Positions 21,289 through 33,362 of a DNA stretch of 64,000 bases are shown one piece after another. The notes under the pieces are model-generated. The model worked only from the letters and a program-made list of their open reading frames with translations. It had not been told where the DNA came from and searched no databases. The number at the start of each line of letters is the position of its first letter. Within the stretch, counting starts at the first letter, position 1. The stretch spans positions 310,001 through 374,000 of the forward strand of contig CAJZBQ010000038.1 in assembly GCA_914767885.1 (NCBI GenBank), read 5' to 3'. The stretch comes from Blepharisma stoltei (taxonomy: Eukaryota; Ciliophora; Heterotrichea; Heterotrichida; Blepharismidae). The translations under genes and the position numbers were made by a program.

Positions 21289-24200
21289 TTATACAAAACT
21301 GTCATCTGGAATCACATACTCTTTCGTGAAAATTGGGATCCTCAAGTCTTCAAACTTAAGAAAGTCCAATGGGAACTCCACCAAAAATCCTCTTATCACA
21401 TCTTTAAATTCGTTGTACTTTTCAGGATGAGCCTCATTCTCAAAATCAGGAATTTCAGCTATTGAGGTAATATAATCGTCAGGATAGCATCTAAATAATT
21501 CTCTATATAAATTTGTGTTTCTGGCAGCTGTTGATATTCATTCATTTGTAAATTGATCTGATAGTGGATCTCTTAAAAGCTCTTCGCTTTCTACCCCGAG
21601 ATGCTCTTTAAAAATAGAAGTCCTTAATGTATATGCAAACTGGGAAACAGCTCTTGGCTTTCCTGCCAAAGTGCTTTGGATTTTGGTTTTATCAGTCACA
21701 ATCATAGCAATCTCAGAGTCATGGTTTCCTAGCTGGCTTCTGTCATTTATATTAGCACTTCCCATCAGGACAATGTCATCATCAACAATCATAAGCTTGC
21801 TGTGGACATATACAATTTCAGTAACTGGCCTATCTCCAAGAACTGCATGAGCTCTTAGCCCATAAAATCTAATATAATCAGCTGGGTCTGAGATATTTGG
21901 ATCTCTCCTTAGCTGCTCATAGATAGAATTTTGACCTCTACAAATAGTTTGGTATTCCCAATGCAGTTGCACTCTTACTCCCCCCCTCTGTGAGTGAACA
22001 AAAAAATTTTGTTCACTCACGGAGGGGGTTAATTTTTTTTTTTTTAAAAAATTTATATATAAATTTTATAAAAAATATTTTTTTTCGAAATTTAAAAAAA
22101 TCTAATTCGCAAAAATTGGAAAGCAAATATTAATTTAATTTATAAAATTTATGTTTTAAAAAGCAATTCGTTTGAAATTAAACAGAATTAGCTCTAGATT
22201 TCATTATACTAATTATCATTTATATATCGAAAATTTTTTTCCATAAAAATTTTTTCTATTAAAAAAATTTTTGTTCACTCACGAAGGGTGGGTTTTTGGC
22301 AAAAAATAGGGATTTTTCTAATGGTTTTGTTCACTCACGGAGGGGGGGAGTTAGAACTGAAGCTGAAGAGTCATCAACTGCACCTTCAAACCCAGGCAAT
22401 AAAGGTAAAACTACAATTACTTTAAATGGCTCTTTTTTATCGGCAGCAATTTTAATTCTTTCTACCAAAGCTTGTGCTATTTGATTTTTCACAGTTTCTC
22501 CAGCAGTGCTAGAAATAAAAAACTGATTTTCTATATAAATGAAATGGTCGGCTTGGTCTATAAGATTCAAATAAGCAGTGTGAATAGAGTGCTCAGTTTC
22601 CTCAAGCCCTAATGATCACAGTCCAGCACTTCTGAGCAACTGGCAATCACAAGTCCCAGTTTGTCCTAGTTCTTTTATTTTTGGTAAAAGCAGCATTTTT
22701 GAGAAATTTTCGTCTCCTTCAATTTGTCCATCTTCAATTTCTTTCATCAGTTTTTCTTCATCAGCCATTTCAATTTTTTCTCTTTGTTTGCGCTGGAACT
22801 CAAAATCAATATTATGAACTGTGCTTCTTCTTTTTAATACTGTAGGTTTCTCATTATCAATATCTTGATTTTGTAGCAAGCTGTTTCTTTTGTCGTTTTC
22901 TGTTGTTTTCATTCTTTTAAGAGCTTCTTTTTTATCGACTGCAACTGCTGTTCCTGGGTTTAATTCTGAATTCATTTCCATTCTTTGATTTAAGAACTCT
23001 ACATTGATTCTTTTCCCGTTAACGTTAAATGAGCTTCTTCTATGTGAAGCTCTTCTGTTTTCTGCTATTTCTTTAAATGTCTCTACGGCTAGAGATAATT
23101 TCTTCTCACGGAGCACTATGACAGGCTTTTTTGTTTCTTCTTCTCCTTCTGATGAACAACTTGAAGCTGACTCAGAATCCGATTCTTTGCCACGCTCATT
23201 TATAGTTGGAGAATGGGCTGGCTGCAATAAATTTTTATTTTTATGATATCCAGTTGTTATGTCGGTCATAACGTGGTTTCACAGCTCAATAAAATGCAGG
23301 CCTATGTCTGCAGCTGATTTTCCGATAACTCGTAGTGCTACATCATGTCATGGCATTCGTGGATTTATTTCTCTATTTATTAAGTCTCTATTTCAGTTCT
23401 GCACCTCATAGAAATCAGAAATTCTAGCATTGGAGTAGTCAATTCCATTAAAAATATGTTCATGGTCGACTAAAGGATGCTTATTTGTGTCATATCGTCC
23501 ATAGCATAAATCCAGCCCTCCCATAAAGGCAATTTCTTGGTCAATGCAGACAATTTTTTCATGATGAGACCACAAAAATTCGCCACCTACAACAGACCTA
23601 TGTGGATGCCTGATTACTTTTATGTTTGGATTTCTTTGTAATAGAGTTGTTTTTGTATACATAGAGTTCAGTGTCAATGCAAAGGTCACTTCTTTATATA
23701 CATGAACAAATACAGAAACACCTCTATCAGCCAGCATCCCTAATAATTCCACCACCTTTGACTTTTCGTATTTCTTGGCAGGTCTTTTTAAATACAGATC
23801 AGGACTAAGTCAATAAAAATAAAAATTAAAATTCTTTGTTTAACTCCACTGCCAGGTTGTCTGCTGCTACAGCTGCCTTCAACACCGATCTGGGGCGAAT
23901 TCCCGTCATCTTCTTACGGCCAGCCAAAGGGTGGCTATCTGATTTGTTTCACGACAAGGACGCCAGTTTTGAAGCTTGAGCTTCTACAACTTTTTTTTGA
24001 GCTCAAGCTGCCTACTTGGGTCCGTCAAGCACCCTAAAGGTCCAAGCCTCTACCGCCTGGGATAGCAGATGCCTTTATGGAAAATTCAATTCCCTAAGGC
24101 TGTATTGAGTTCGAAATATAGCCCGGCTCTTGCTCCCGAAATAATTTCACCATAATTAAAATATCCAAGAGATGAATTTTCGGCAAATTCTAACAACGCC

Positions 24201-25165
24201 ATATTTTAATTATGATCATGACTAAGTCACCAATCAGAAATAAAAACCTCACGTTTTGCTCTTTTCAAATACTCACAAACTTCGTTAAAATACATTTTCC
24301 CATCCACATATCACGTGACCTCGTTTTGTTCTCTCAATGGAAATGACGAATCAAACCTCTGTTCAGACCTGTTTCATTCAGATTCATTATAAGCTGTTAC
24401 TATAGCTTTTACCCATTCATCCCTTTTCAAAGGAGATCCAGCTCTAAATATGAAGGTTCTTCTCAGTGTAATTATTTTTACACCGTCTTCATACCCTGTG
24501 TCTTTTTCTCCATATAGCACTTCGAACCTACCCTTAAACATCAGGACTTCGTTTAAAGAGCTTTTTGTGTTGCTTTTTAAGTACCCGACCATGTCATTTC
24601 TGATTATCATTCAGCGCTTTTGAAGCCGTTTGCAGTATTTCGCGCAGTTGAAGATTCGGCGCTCGTTACCGATCTGTCCTCCTGTTCTTTTGAAGACATA
24701 ACCTTCTTTTCACTTTTGTTTGACTCCTTCGAAGGAAAGAGAACTGACTTCGAAAAATTCCCAAAATTTTGGATTGCTGATTGTGTCTCTTTGCTGGGAA
24801 AGGTCTTTTAAGTATGCTTCTAGCCTTTCTAATTGCTCTTCTAAAGGCTCTTTAGAGAAATTTTCTATATTTGGCAGTCTAGGTACAGACGCTAGGTTCC
24901 CTTTCTGCATTTCTTTTAGCAGATTTTGATGAAGATCTTGGAATTCTTGGATGCACCGATTGATGGTCCACTCATAAACAGGAGCATCTTTCCTCTTTTG
25001 GTATTTGATTTTAAATGAATAATTTAAGTGTTTGCTATTGATTGAAGAATTTGATGAGCAGTTTTCCATGTATTTAGCGTCTGCAATGCTTAGGCCAAGC
25101 TTAGATACAGTCGGGGCAAAATTTTCAAGCCCAGGGCTATCATCTGCATAAAAAGATGGTTGCAT
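21289..25165 (-). CDS. PLD: phospholipase D, PX-PH-PLD type
   Basis: Segments 25165-24230, 23812-22354 and 21977-21289 join to 1,027 aa (3,084 nt). Order: PX domain (about 45-150, YEWTINRCIQEFQDLHQNL and RLPNIENF), PH domain (about 155-270), then two PLD halves. The halves carry the catalytic HxKxxxxD motifs HHEKIVCID and VHSKLMIVD and the FMGG and MGSANIND signatures. DWWLSPDLYLKRPA precedes the first motif. A 100-residue acidic/Lys linker lies between the halves. This is the PLD1/PLDzeta architecture: phosphatidylcholine is hydrolysed to phosphatidic acid at membranes, with PX/PH lipid targeting. TGA encodes several Trp, including one of the DWW pair. Two inserts, a MITE and a 16-bp-TSD element, lie in the catalytic part and are removable in frame. 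Confidence 0.92.
21978..22350 (-). mobile_element. MITE copy C inside the PLD gene
   Basis: 373 bp, TTA on both sides. In this orientation the motif hairpin is at the left (CTCTGTGAGTGAACAAAAAA...TTTTGTTCACTCACGGAGG) and the double motif at the right. Excision with one TTA gives SSASVLRVQLHWEYQ in frame. Confidence 0.9.
23813..24229 (-). mobile_element. retroposon-like element in the PLD gene, 16-bp target duplication
   Basis: The repeat gatca(g/t)gactaagtca is at 23797-23812 and 24214-24229, with one mismatch; 401 bp between. On the minus strand the 5' end is TAATTAAAATATGGCG with a fold-back to ATATTTTAATTAT, and the 3' end is AGTGGAGTTAAAC plus an A/T tail. Both ends match the 13-kb and 48.7-kb elements, while the middle differs. 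Confidence 0.8.
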
Positions 25166-25605
25166 TATAGAATGACGTCCAAAAACAGCTAGAAATGAGA
25201 ATTAATGAAAATTTATTTAAAGCCACAATCTTTTCTATAATAATTGGGAATGATATATCATGGGTTATATATATTACAGTCCAATTTAGATCTTTTAGAA
25301 GATGGGGTCTGAAAAACTCACAATATTAAAGCAATGGACTTTTTAAAAATTATATTTATGATTGCATGCTAGCATTTTACCCTAATATACTAGCATTATT
25401 ATATAGACGAATATAAATTATATAATATATCTATGCTAAGCTATTGCATTGATTAATGATTGCATGGCTTTTAAGGTTCTTTCTCTGTTTTCGTTTTACA
25501 GCTAGGCTGAATGAATGTAGTTATATTTCACAACTTCTTAATTTCTCGACAACTCTAAAATTCCATTTGCTATATATGCATGAACACTTTTTCATTTTCA
25601 ACTGA

Positions 25606-25676
25606 GGTTCTATGGTGTAGTGGTAGCACGTAGGACTTTGAATCCTGAGATCTGAGTTCAATTCTCAGTAGAACCA
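25606..25676 (+). tRNA. tRNA-Gln (anticodon TTG)
   Basis: Acceptor ggttcta pairs with tagaacc. D-arm ATGGTGTAGTGGTAGCAC. Anticodon arm tagga-ctTTGaa-tcctg, T-arm with GAGTTCAATTCTC. No intron. A TTTTT run follows at once, fitting a Pol III terminator. It reads CAA/CAG-type Gln codons, consistent with TAA/TAG remaining stops here. Confidence 0.95.
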
Positions 25677-25721
25677 TTTTTGCTTAATCAAAATATTTAT
25701 CATGGAATTTATTTAATTCAA

Positions 25722-26549
25722 TTACGGTCTTCCAATTCTCGAAGTCCCATCATTTTTAAAGAACGCTTCTCTTGCCTTTGCTTTTCTTTCCATTTCTTCT
25801 CTTTCTTTCAACGAGTCTTCCTGCTGTTTCTGTAGCATCGCTGCTCTTTCTCTCCTCCTTCTATCCATTTCTTCTTTAGAAATAGCTTGGGTTTCTATTG
25901 ACTGTGAGCTTCCTACAATGCTTGCCTTCTTTGCTAATTCTTCTCGTTCCTGAATTTCTTTAATTTCATGCTCATCTCCTTTTTTAATTAAAAAACTTTT
26001 TGGAGGCTCTTGATGAGCTTGCTGTTCTCTTGATTGCTGAATCATCATAGCTTTGAAAACTTCAAAGAGCTCCATAACATTCAGCTGTTGGCCTTGAGGA
26101 TTGTTGTGATGCTGCCGATCAGCTTGAGTTAAAGGAGGTAAATCTTCGTCTAGAATGGCACGGGCATTTTGGATTTTTTCTGAGGCAGCTTCGAGCTTTT
26201 GCTCTGTAGATCTGAGCAAGAATGAAATCCTATGCAAATAAGTAAATTCGTCAGTAGAAATTCTGCCTTGCATTTGCATAAAAGCAGCTAGGTTATAGAG
26301 CCCGTCAGCGGAGAATTCTTTTGGGAGAAATGTTTGAGGCTCTGGGGAGGGCTTTGGGGGAGTTTGATCTGGTGCTGGAGATGAAGGGATTTCTGGATTC
26401 GAAGTTATAGGAGATTGAGGAGGAATTAATGGTTCTTGTATAGATTGAGGTTGTGGCTGCTCTTTAGTTTCTTCAACTGTGACAGCTAATCTTTCTTCTC
26501 TATTTTCATTGCTATCTAAATCCATCTGCTCGTTTTGTTCTTCTGACAT
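25722..26549 (-). CDS. unknown Pro-rich, coiled-coil protein
   Basis: 275 aa, single exon. Residues 30-90 are Pro/Gln-rich. About 95-150 form a helical domain (GLYNLAAFMQMQGRISTDEFTYLHRISFLLRSTEQKL). About 190-265 is a charged coiled coil (MDRRRRERAAMLQKQQEDSLKEREEMERKAKAREAFF). No family recognised. It ends about 45 bp from the tRNA gene, in the opposite direction. Confidence 0.65.
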   Translation of the reverse strand: MSEEQNEQMDLDSNENREERLAVTVEETKEQPQPQSIQEPLIPPQSPITSNPEIPSSPAPDQTPPKPSPEPQTFLPKEFSADGLYNLAAFMQMQGRISTDEFTYLHRISFLLRSTEQKLEAASEKIQNARAILDEDLPPLTQADRQHHNNPQGQQLNVMELFEVFKAMMIQQSREQQAHQEPPKSFLIKKGDEHEIKEIQEREELAKKASIVGSSQSIETQAISKEEMDRRRRERAAMLQKQQEDSLKEREEMERKAKAREAFFKNDGTSRIGRP

Positions 26550-26803
26550 CTTTAACTAATTATAAGCTGATTTGTATTAACTTCCATTAATTGGCAAAAA
26601 TACTATATTTATCATTATGTGGTTAAAATTTAGAATATTTTTGCATCAGAAAAATTTTACTGAAGTGAGATACCAGCGAAGAAGGAAATCATACCAAAAA
26701 TTTTATAAATGATATAACCTGGGAATTGTTTAATTTTTCATAATTAAGCAATGCATACAAAATATTATAAAAAAATTTGATGAAGAAATAAGAAAATGAA
26801 TTT

Positions 26804-28464
26804 TTAGCATTCATGATCATCTACTCTTTTAAAAATAAAATTCTGCTCATCTTCTGGTCCCAAAAATGGATCTGTCAAGGTATAAATGGAATGCTCTATG
26901 TAATCTTCATAATCTTCAAATGAATTATTATTTTTCCTGATTTCCAATGAGAAAAAATAGGAAAAATATTGGCTAGCTTCAATAGCAATTATACTGTGGT
27001 CTACTTCAGCCTCCTCCCATTTGCTGAATAACATTTACTAAGGCGTTTTTTCTGGGTGAAACATATATGCATAAATTGGGTAGTTTTTTGCTTCTATAAA
27101 CGATAAGTAAGGAACCATACCTCTATCATAAGAAAGCCCAAGAATATCCCAAAATGTATTTAATTTTTCTTTTTCTATATAAATATTACTTTTGTATGTT
27201 TCAATTGAGATTCCCCAGTGATGATTTTGAGCTGTAATATTATACTTGTTTAGATAATAAAGTATCATTGGGTTTACGTTTTTGAATAACTTTGAATATG
27301 GAGCCTTTTCAGTAAAAAGCGCATTTATTGTATGATTCCATGCATCTGTATATGTCAATGTGCACGATTTCGAAGTAACCATTGTCAGAACTTCCATACC
27401 TAACCTCATTCTGAAGCAAGAAAAAAATTTTACTGTTAGAAAGGAGCTTTAATTTTAAATTTTTAATGATTTAAATCTTCAAAATCTGGAATGTGATAAA
27501 GTTTGTGTTTTAGAATGCATCAAAAATTTTTAAAGTATATTGCTTGCTCCAAAGTTCGGGGTAAGCAAATCCCCATAAGTGGGAAATATTCTCCATTATC
27601 ATTTTTCCTAATTGTTGATTTTAATAAATAATCAGCTGTCTTTACATATTGAGAATAAATGATCTCCCCATCTTCTCCCCAGCTATTCAGCTTAGTTGAT
27701 CCACCAGTAAATACGATACCTAAATAATGATTACCATTGATTTTCCCTAAAATTTCATCCAATTCTTCTTCGTCTAAAGTATGTAGAATTGGGACAACTC
27801 TCATCCCAGCGCTTTCAAAATAATGGACGTAAGGAGTTCTGATGAAAGCCTTCACATTTGGCTGGTCCGCAAAATCGATATCATTGGGCAAAGTTAGCAT
27901 TCCTATTACTGACTTTAGAAATAAAAAGGTGACATTGACGGAAATTGGTCCCCCGAGACGCACTTCCTATGATGCAGGTTGAACTCATCCTAATTAAGCT
28001 GAAAGTAAGGTCTCTGTCCTTTTTTGAACCAGGCCTTCAGGTTTTTGGGAAGCCTTGCCGAAGAGGGAAACTATCTTTTTCCCCGAAGGTTTTCCTGTCC
28101 CTAGTAGATGGCTAGGCAGACTTTGCCTCTCACATAATCTTGATCTATCGGGACTATTGGGGCACCCTATAGTGGGTCGCTCTGCCCAAAGGAGCTGTTC
28201 TTAGGTTAGGTGAGTCTCGCCAGAAATTCAAGAGGATGAATTTTGTTGGGCCTTACACAATTTGCACTCTGGTATATATATACCCAGTGTAGGCCACCTT
28301 TCCTAGAGTCAAGGTAGTCTGGCTAGTGGGGATCCCGCTTATGGCCGCATAAATTTAATTTATTTATATACTGGCTTTGAAGCGGACTTGAAGACTTCGT
28401 CGTTGTAGTCTGCAAAATGAAGAGCTTGAGAAACAGCCAATAAGCAGAGGATGAGTATTGGCAT
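26804..28464 (-). CDS. GGH: gamma-glutamyl hydrolase (folate polyglutamate hydrolase), secreted/lysosomal
   Basis: Segments 28464-28372, 27909-27565, 27403-27039 and 27023-26804 join to 340 aa; 27024-27038 is a 15-nt intron. A signal peptide (MPILILCLLAVSQA) is followed by the peptidase C26 fold: KPVIGMLTLPND, YFESAGMRVVPI, VFTGG. The nucleophile Cys lies in GICLGMEVL and the catalytic His in YAYMFHPEKTPYKWEE. The enzyme removes gamma-linked glutamates from folyl-polyglutamates in lysosomes or outside the cell. Two inserts break it: a 462-bp GC-rich one just after the signal peptide and a 161-bp IES two codons after the nucleophile Cys. Without removal the catalytic triad would not be translated. 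Confidence 0.9.
27404..27564. other. 161-bp TTA-flanked IES at the GGH active site
   Basis: The coding-strand repeat TTA (27562-27564 and 27401-27403 on +) flanks 158 bp with in-frame stops. Removal turns GICLPRTLEQ into GICLGMEVLTM, the family consensus. Confidence 0.8.
27910..28371. mobile_element. GC-rich retroposon-like insert in GGH
   Basis: The repeat TACTG(A/G)CTTT is at 27907 and 28369, 462 bp apart; removal joins SASKPV to IGMLTLP. GC-rich, with hairpins (aaggttttcc, ggtttttggg) as in the other members of this class. The imperfect repeat suggests an older insertion. Confidence 0.65.
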
Positions 28465-28734
28465 CGTGGATATGGAATAATAAATATATAAGAAGCCATT
28501 TAAAACTGTTTAGGCGCCTTATGGCAAAGAGTGGACATTTTGGCACTTTGGGAATGTAAATGGAGTAAAAAACTTCTTTATTAGTTGGATGAACATAATT
28601 TGATAAGTTTTATAGTGATTTAAAGGATTTCGTAAATAAATTCATTTAAAATCAATACTTTTATTAATAGAAATTGCATTTACAGTATTATCTTAAACCA
28701 ATAAAATTCGACTTAATGGAATGCTTAAAGTAAT

Positions 28735-29844
28735 TTATTGAATCACGCATTTGCATTGCTTTGTTTCTCTCTCTTGAGGTTTATTATTTCTCATCATCTC
28801 TTGTGACTCTTTGCTTCTATCAATCCTTAGCTGCAGCTGTATTATTTCCAGTCGTTGTGCCTCAGATTTCTCTCTCAGTTTCTTGATTTCTTCCCCTTCT
28901 TGTCTAACTACTTTTGTTTCTTTCTCTTTCTCTTTCTCGTCCAATTTTCTCAATTTTTCTTCTTTCTCATGCTTTTTTGGGATTATTTTTTTCTTTAAAT
29001 TATCATTTTCTTTTCTCACATCTTCAAGCTGTTCATTAACCCTTGCAAGTTTTTGTTTTAATTCTTTTTCTGCTTGCTTTTCATCCATATGTTCATCAAT
29101 TTCATTAGCTTTATTATTCGCTTCTTTTTCAGCAATCTGTTCTTTTATCTTCGCGATTTCATCATCAATACTATCTACTTGCCAGGTTATCTTAGATTTT
29201 TCTTCTGCTACATCTTCTCTCTGTCTCTTTAAATCCAAAATTTCTGTCCTGAGCTCTTCAAGTTCCTTTTCATTATTTTCTTTTTCAGTCTCAACTCCAC
29301 TTAATTTTTCTTTCAACTCTTCTACATCATTTTCAATTTCTCTGATTTCTTCTGAAATCTCGATGTGCATATTTGCAAACTCGATTTCTTTAGAAGAAAG
29401 GTCCATTTTGCATTTCTCAATATCATTTCTTAAGACTTCTAAATTTTGATTAAAAATAGACTTCAAGCTTTCTTCATGGACGATTTCTTGATTAAGCTCT
29501 TCGCTCAGTTCTTTTTCTTTTGCTATATCTTTTTCATAGGTAATTTTTACTTGGTCTTCTAGTCCTGTGTTGTAGCAATTATCACAAATTCTGGCTGCAC
29601 GATTTAGCTCAGGGTGGAAACCTTTGTGTAGCGAGCATTTTTCACAGACTCCTCTGTAGCAGAATTTACAGAACCTTTTGCGATTTCCAAAAGCGGAAAA
29701 CTCGTCCAAGCAAACAATGCAGACTTTGTCGTGCTTTCAAGCGTTTTGGTCTGCATTTGGATCAAACATGTGGCTTAGAAGCATAAGTTGGTCTCGTAAA
29801 TCAGGTGTTGCCTCTATTGGGGATGCTTCTTCATCACTTGACAT
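28735..29844 (-). CDS. FYVE zinc-finger, long coiled-coil protein with CaaX end
   Basis: 369 aa, single exon. Residues about 40-105 form a FYVE-like zinc finger (CIVC, FCKFCYRGVCEKC, ICDNC) with basic residues near the PI3P site. Residues 110-360 are an almost unbroken Glu/Lys coiled coil. The C-terminus is CKCVIQ, a CaaX prenylation motif (CVIQ). Expected on endosomal membranes, held by the finger and possibly a farnesyl anchor, as a tether. The CaaX reading is direct from the sequence; its use is inferred. Confidence 0.8.
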
Positions 29845-29882
29845 ATTTTCACCTAATTTACAATTTAAAACAATTAGTTAAT

Positions 29883-30206
29883 TTATATGTGTTCCAAGCC
29901 TAGCTTTACATTTTTTTCATGGTCCGAAGCAATAGTGCTTCGAGTTGAGCCACCGTCGTTGCTATGCATTTCCTGTCTAAGGATTTGAACTTTCATGATA
30001 TGTTCAGGTAAATCTTTTGCAATAAATTCAAATTGTTTAGACAATCTCGCAGTATTTTGAAATTTCAAAGGTTTCATACTTACATCAAAAGTTTTTACAA
30101 ATTGTCCAGTACTTCCAAATCTTTGATGACTGATTTTATGCAAGTCATTCACACTGGATTTTTTATTTAGCTTTAAATTGTTTGATCTACAAAATTTTGC
30201 TACCAT
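29883..30206 (-). CDS. small unknown basic protein
   Basis: 107 aa from ATG at 30206 to TAA. Basic, no domain recognised. It ends 39 bp before the FYVE gene start, on the same strand. It could be a 3' part of the upstream gene at 30.3-30.7 kb joined through an IES, but no convincing junction was found. Confidence 0.45.
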   Translation of the reverse strand: MVAKFCRSNNLKLNKKSSVNDLHKISHQRFGSTGQFVKTFDVSMKPLKFQNTARLSKQFEFIAKDLPEHIMKVQILRQEMHSNDGGSTRSTIASDHEKNVKLGLEHI

Positions 30207-30294
30207 AAATGCCTTTTATAGATTTATTTAAATTTTTTTTAAATATATTCTAAAATTATTAAAGTCATAGAGAAATTTATATAAATAATTTTTG

Positions 30295-30702
30295 TTATAA
30301 ATAGATTGAGTCTGATCTACAAGGATCTTTTGTCTCGCAGATTATTTCTCTGTGATCAGTGACATCTTTTGAAATTGATACTTTCTCAGTCCCTTCTGGA
30401 ACTAAATTTTTCGAAAATGGGTTATTTTGTTTATTAAAAATTCTCTGATGCTGATCATTGTGAGGAGTTTGACAGGGATAAGATGGGAGAGCTGCAAAAG
30501 TGAATTGTTGAGATAATATTCTATTATGAGATTTTGATGTCCTTATTTTCTGAGTCTGTAAATCAGTCGTCTTCCAGTCTTTCATTGACTGTTGAGGAGC
30601 TCATATCGAGATTCGTTTTTTTTTGATATGATATTTTTCCGTTTGTGGAGTTTTGATAGTGATTTGTTTGTTTTGGATTTCTTTCATTTGGGTTGATCCC
30701 AT
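30295..30702 (-). CDS. small unknown basic protein
   Basis: 135 aa from ATG at 30702, with one TGA (SIWAPQQ) read as Trp. Lys/Gln/Thr-rich with no recognised domain; no inserts. Confidence 0.5.
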
Positions 30703-30981
30703 GGAGTAAAATTTCTATACTTTTAGATTTAAATATAATTTTATTAATAAAAATTTTCTGCTATTTTTTATTATCACGTAAAGATTATACTTATACAAAA
30801 AGATTTATTAAAAGGCAATAAAATAATGGAACGTAATTTAATAAGACTCCAATTTTGTATGGTTTTTATTAAAATCTGGTCACTATTTTTAAAAAATCTG
30901 CCAGGCGCTATTATAGCCTTTGCATCGCATTTATAAAATTTAAACTTTATTAATTCTACTAGGTTATGGAGAATAAAATGA

Positions 30982-32956
30982 TTACTGAAGGTTCCAGTTA
31001 AGCAGGATGAAAGCGATATTCCCTGCACTTTCTCCGCACTTCAAATAATCAGCTGAGCATTGTTCAATGGTTGCTATATCTGCGTTGATTGATTGGTAGT
31101 ATTTATAATACCTTAAAAGAACAATTTTGTACCCATCAGGCTTCATAATGTTTTTAATAGATTCTACCAATCCTTTGAAAGGACAAATTTTCGCAATTGC
31201 TTTTTCTTCAGGCACTAGTCCTTTAGCATTATTAATGAAGTCTTGAACAACGTTAAAGTTCCCACCAAATATTGAGCTGCCTTCAGTGAATAGTGTTTGA
31301 AGCAAATTTCCTAACTTTTCTAATTCTGTATAGCATGGTCCTGGGGTCGTATTTGGTCCTTCAAGTCCTGATAAAAATCCTGCAGCAATGACAGCCCAGC
31401 TTTTAACTGTAGTTTCATAATTAGTAGCATGGAGTTGTGGGTTATTTAAATTCCAACTAATGAGGATTCTAATGATATCTCCAATACCATATCCACAAGC
31501 TGTATAATTGGTAGAGCAGCTTTTGACACTTTCAAGATCTTTATCGACTTCTTTAGCATGTAAAGTGTATCTGAGGACAACTGCTTTGTAGTCATGAATT
31601 GAGCTGTTTACTGCTGTAATAAAGGTTTTCCAGTCACAAACTTTGCTGATAGGCTCAAGTTCTGGCTTAAGAGCTTCGATATCCACAATCAATTGAGAAA
31701 CAGCTGAATAGTCTCCATCAAGGATTCTTGAAACATCAGACACAATAGCTCCAATAGTTTCGCTTGATCCACTTATAGCAACATAGCATTTTCCTGGTGT
31801 TTTTACAGGTCCTTCAAGCCCACTTAGCATCCCTGCAAGTAACTCGAAAAGATCAGCTCCAGTTGGTTTTGGCTTACTCCCTCCCTTTAAGTTTGAGCAA
31901 AGCATCGGCAAAATCTCCATTTTTGGGGACTTTAACCCCATTTAAATTGAACAATTTGTTTTTCAATAGGAAAATTTTATCAATGAAAATACTAATTTTT
32001 TATAAAATGAATTTTGACCTAATTTAACAGACAAAAAAAGGTTAAAGTTTTTTATTTAAACAGTTTTCGCACTTAATCAATTAATTTTTTTATTTAATTC
32101 TTTTATTAATTCAGATTAAAATTCAAAAGTTTTAAGATTAATTTATATTTTTTAAAATCTTTTTAAAAAAATTAAAAATGAAAATACTAATTTTTATAAA
32201 GTAGCTTTAAACTAATTTAACAGAAAAAGTGCAAGTAAAATGCTATTTAAACAGTTTTCATATAAATTAAATAATTTTTAATTATTCTTTCATAAAAATA
32301 AATTAAAATTCAAGGTATTTATATTTTTTATAAAGAAAAATGTTTAATATAATTTTTTAATTTTAAAAAAAAATTTGCTCTTCCTTTAAAATTGGAGGGT
32401 TTTTGCTCCAATTTAAGTGGTGGGAGTTAGGATCAGCTTTAAGATTTGTGTTGAGTTTCCAGTTGAGCTCAATTCTTAAGATTTCTCCTGCAGCATAGCC
32501 ACATGCAGTGTAATTTGCATTGCAATTTTTAATAGTCAAAATGTCAGCTGTCATTGTCTTGATGTGCATGCTGTAACGAAGAAGGATAGTTGAATAGCCT
32601 CCAGCAATCAAGGCCTTGGTTTGGTTGTATAATAAGCCCCATTGGCATTGGCTTTCAAGAGGCAATAATAATGGGAGAAGAGCTTCTGAGTCGGTAATTA
32701 GTTGGCTAACTGCAGAGTTGTCTCCATTTAAAACTCTGACCACATCAGAAATAATAGCAACGAAATCTTCGTTTGTAGAGGCGAGAGCTTGATAGCAAGG
32801 GCCTGGAGTGCTGACTTTACCTTCAAGACCATTCATAAAACCGCCAAGAAACTCATAGACGTCGTCTGTGCTTATTTTAAGGTTTGGAGTGCCTCTTAAT
32901 TCCTGTGCTGAAGCTACCATGAGCAAAGCAAGAAGAAAACACGAAGCTTTCAACAT
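30982..32956 (-). CDS. secreted protein with three about 150-aa Cys-containing repeats
   Basis: Segments 32956-32430 and 31876-30982 join to 473 aa. A clear signal peptide (MLKASCFLLALLMVASAQ) is followed by three copies of a helical repeat. Each repeat opens with (L/F)xxGxLxGLEGxxxTPGxCY, has a VVLRYxxH segment, a pair CxxxYxxCGxxxG, and ends in an LNWNL-type motif. Four conserved Cys per repeat suggest disulfides. No named family recognised; multi-copy secreted proteins of this build are common in ciliates. A MITE sits between repeat 1 and repeat 2 and is removed in frame (NLKADPKPKPTGADLF). Confidence 0.75.
31877..32426. mobile_element. MITE copy of the TTTAAATTGG subfamily
   Basis: 550 bp with CTCCC...GGGAG ends and TTA on both sides. 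The motif positions occupied by GTGAGTGAACAAAA in copies A-E carry TTTAAGTTTGAGCAAA or TTTAAATTGAACAA here. The layout is the same: two copies at one end, an inverted pair at the other. Confidence 0.8.
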
Positions 32957-33362
32957 ATTTTTATAAGATTGAAAAATTAATTCGCCTATTTACTGGTGTT
33001 TATTTAATTTATTAGCATGCATAATATATATCCAATTATTTTAATTCGTAGTTACTGCTCTATGTAGTTATAAACTGTGTGCACTTTATTATGTTTGGTA
33101 TAAATACCTTCTAAAACTATTGTTAATCTTAATGTTTATATATATTTTTACTGATAAGCCAAGGACACTGAATAAAATTTAAAAATTCACTTTCTTAAAA
33201 GCATAGGAAATGGTTTAAGATTTTAAATGCAGGATTTATTTTGAATTATTATAAATTTTCTTTTTAGAAAACGTAAAAAATAAATTTTCATCAGATATAT
33301 GATAAATAAACTTTTAAACAAACTAGCCAGCATTTAAACCTTAGTTATGGCTCTATAAAGAA

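Noticed and set aside
28811-29449. 212-aa plus-strand ORF rich in Ser and Phe
   Set aside because: It is the antisense of the Glu/Lys coiled coil of the FYVE protein.
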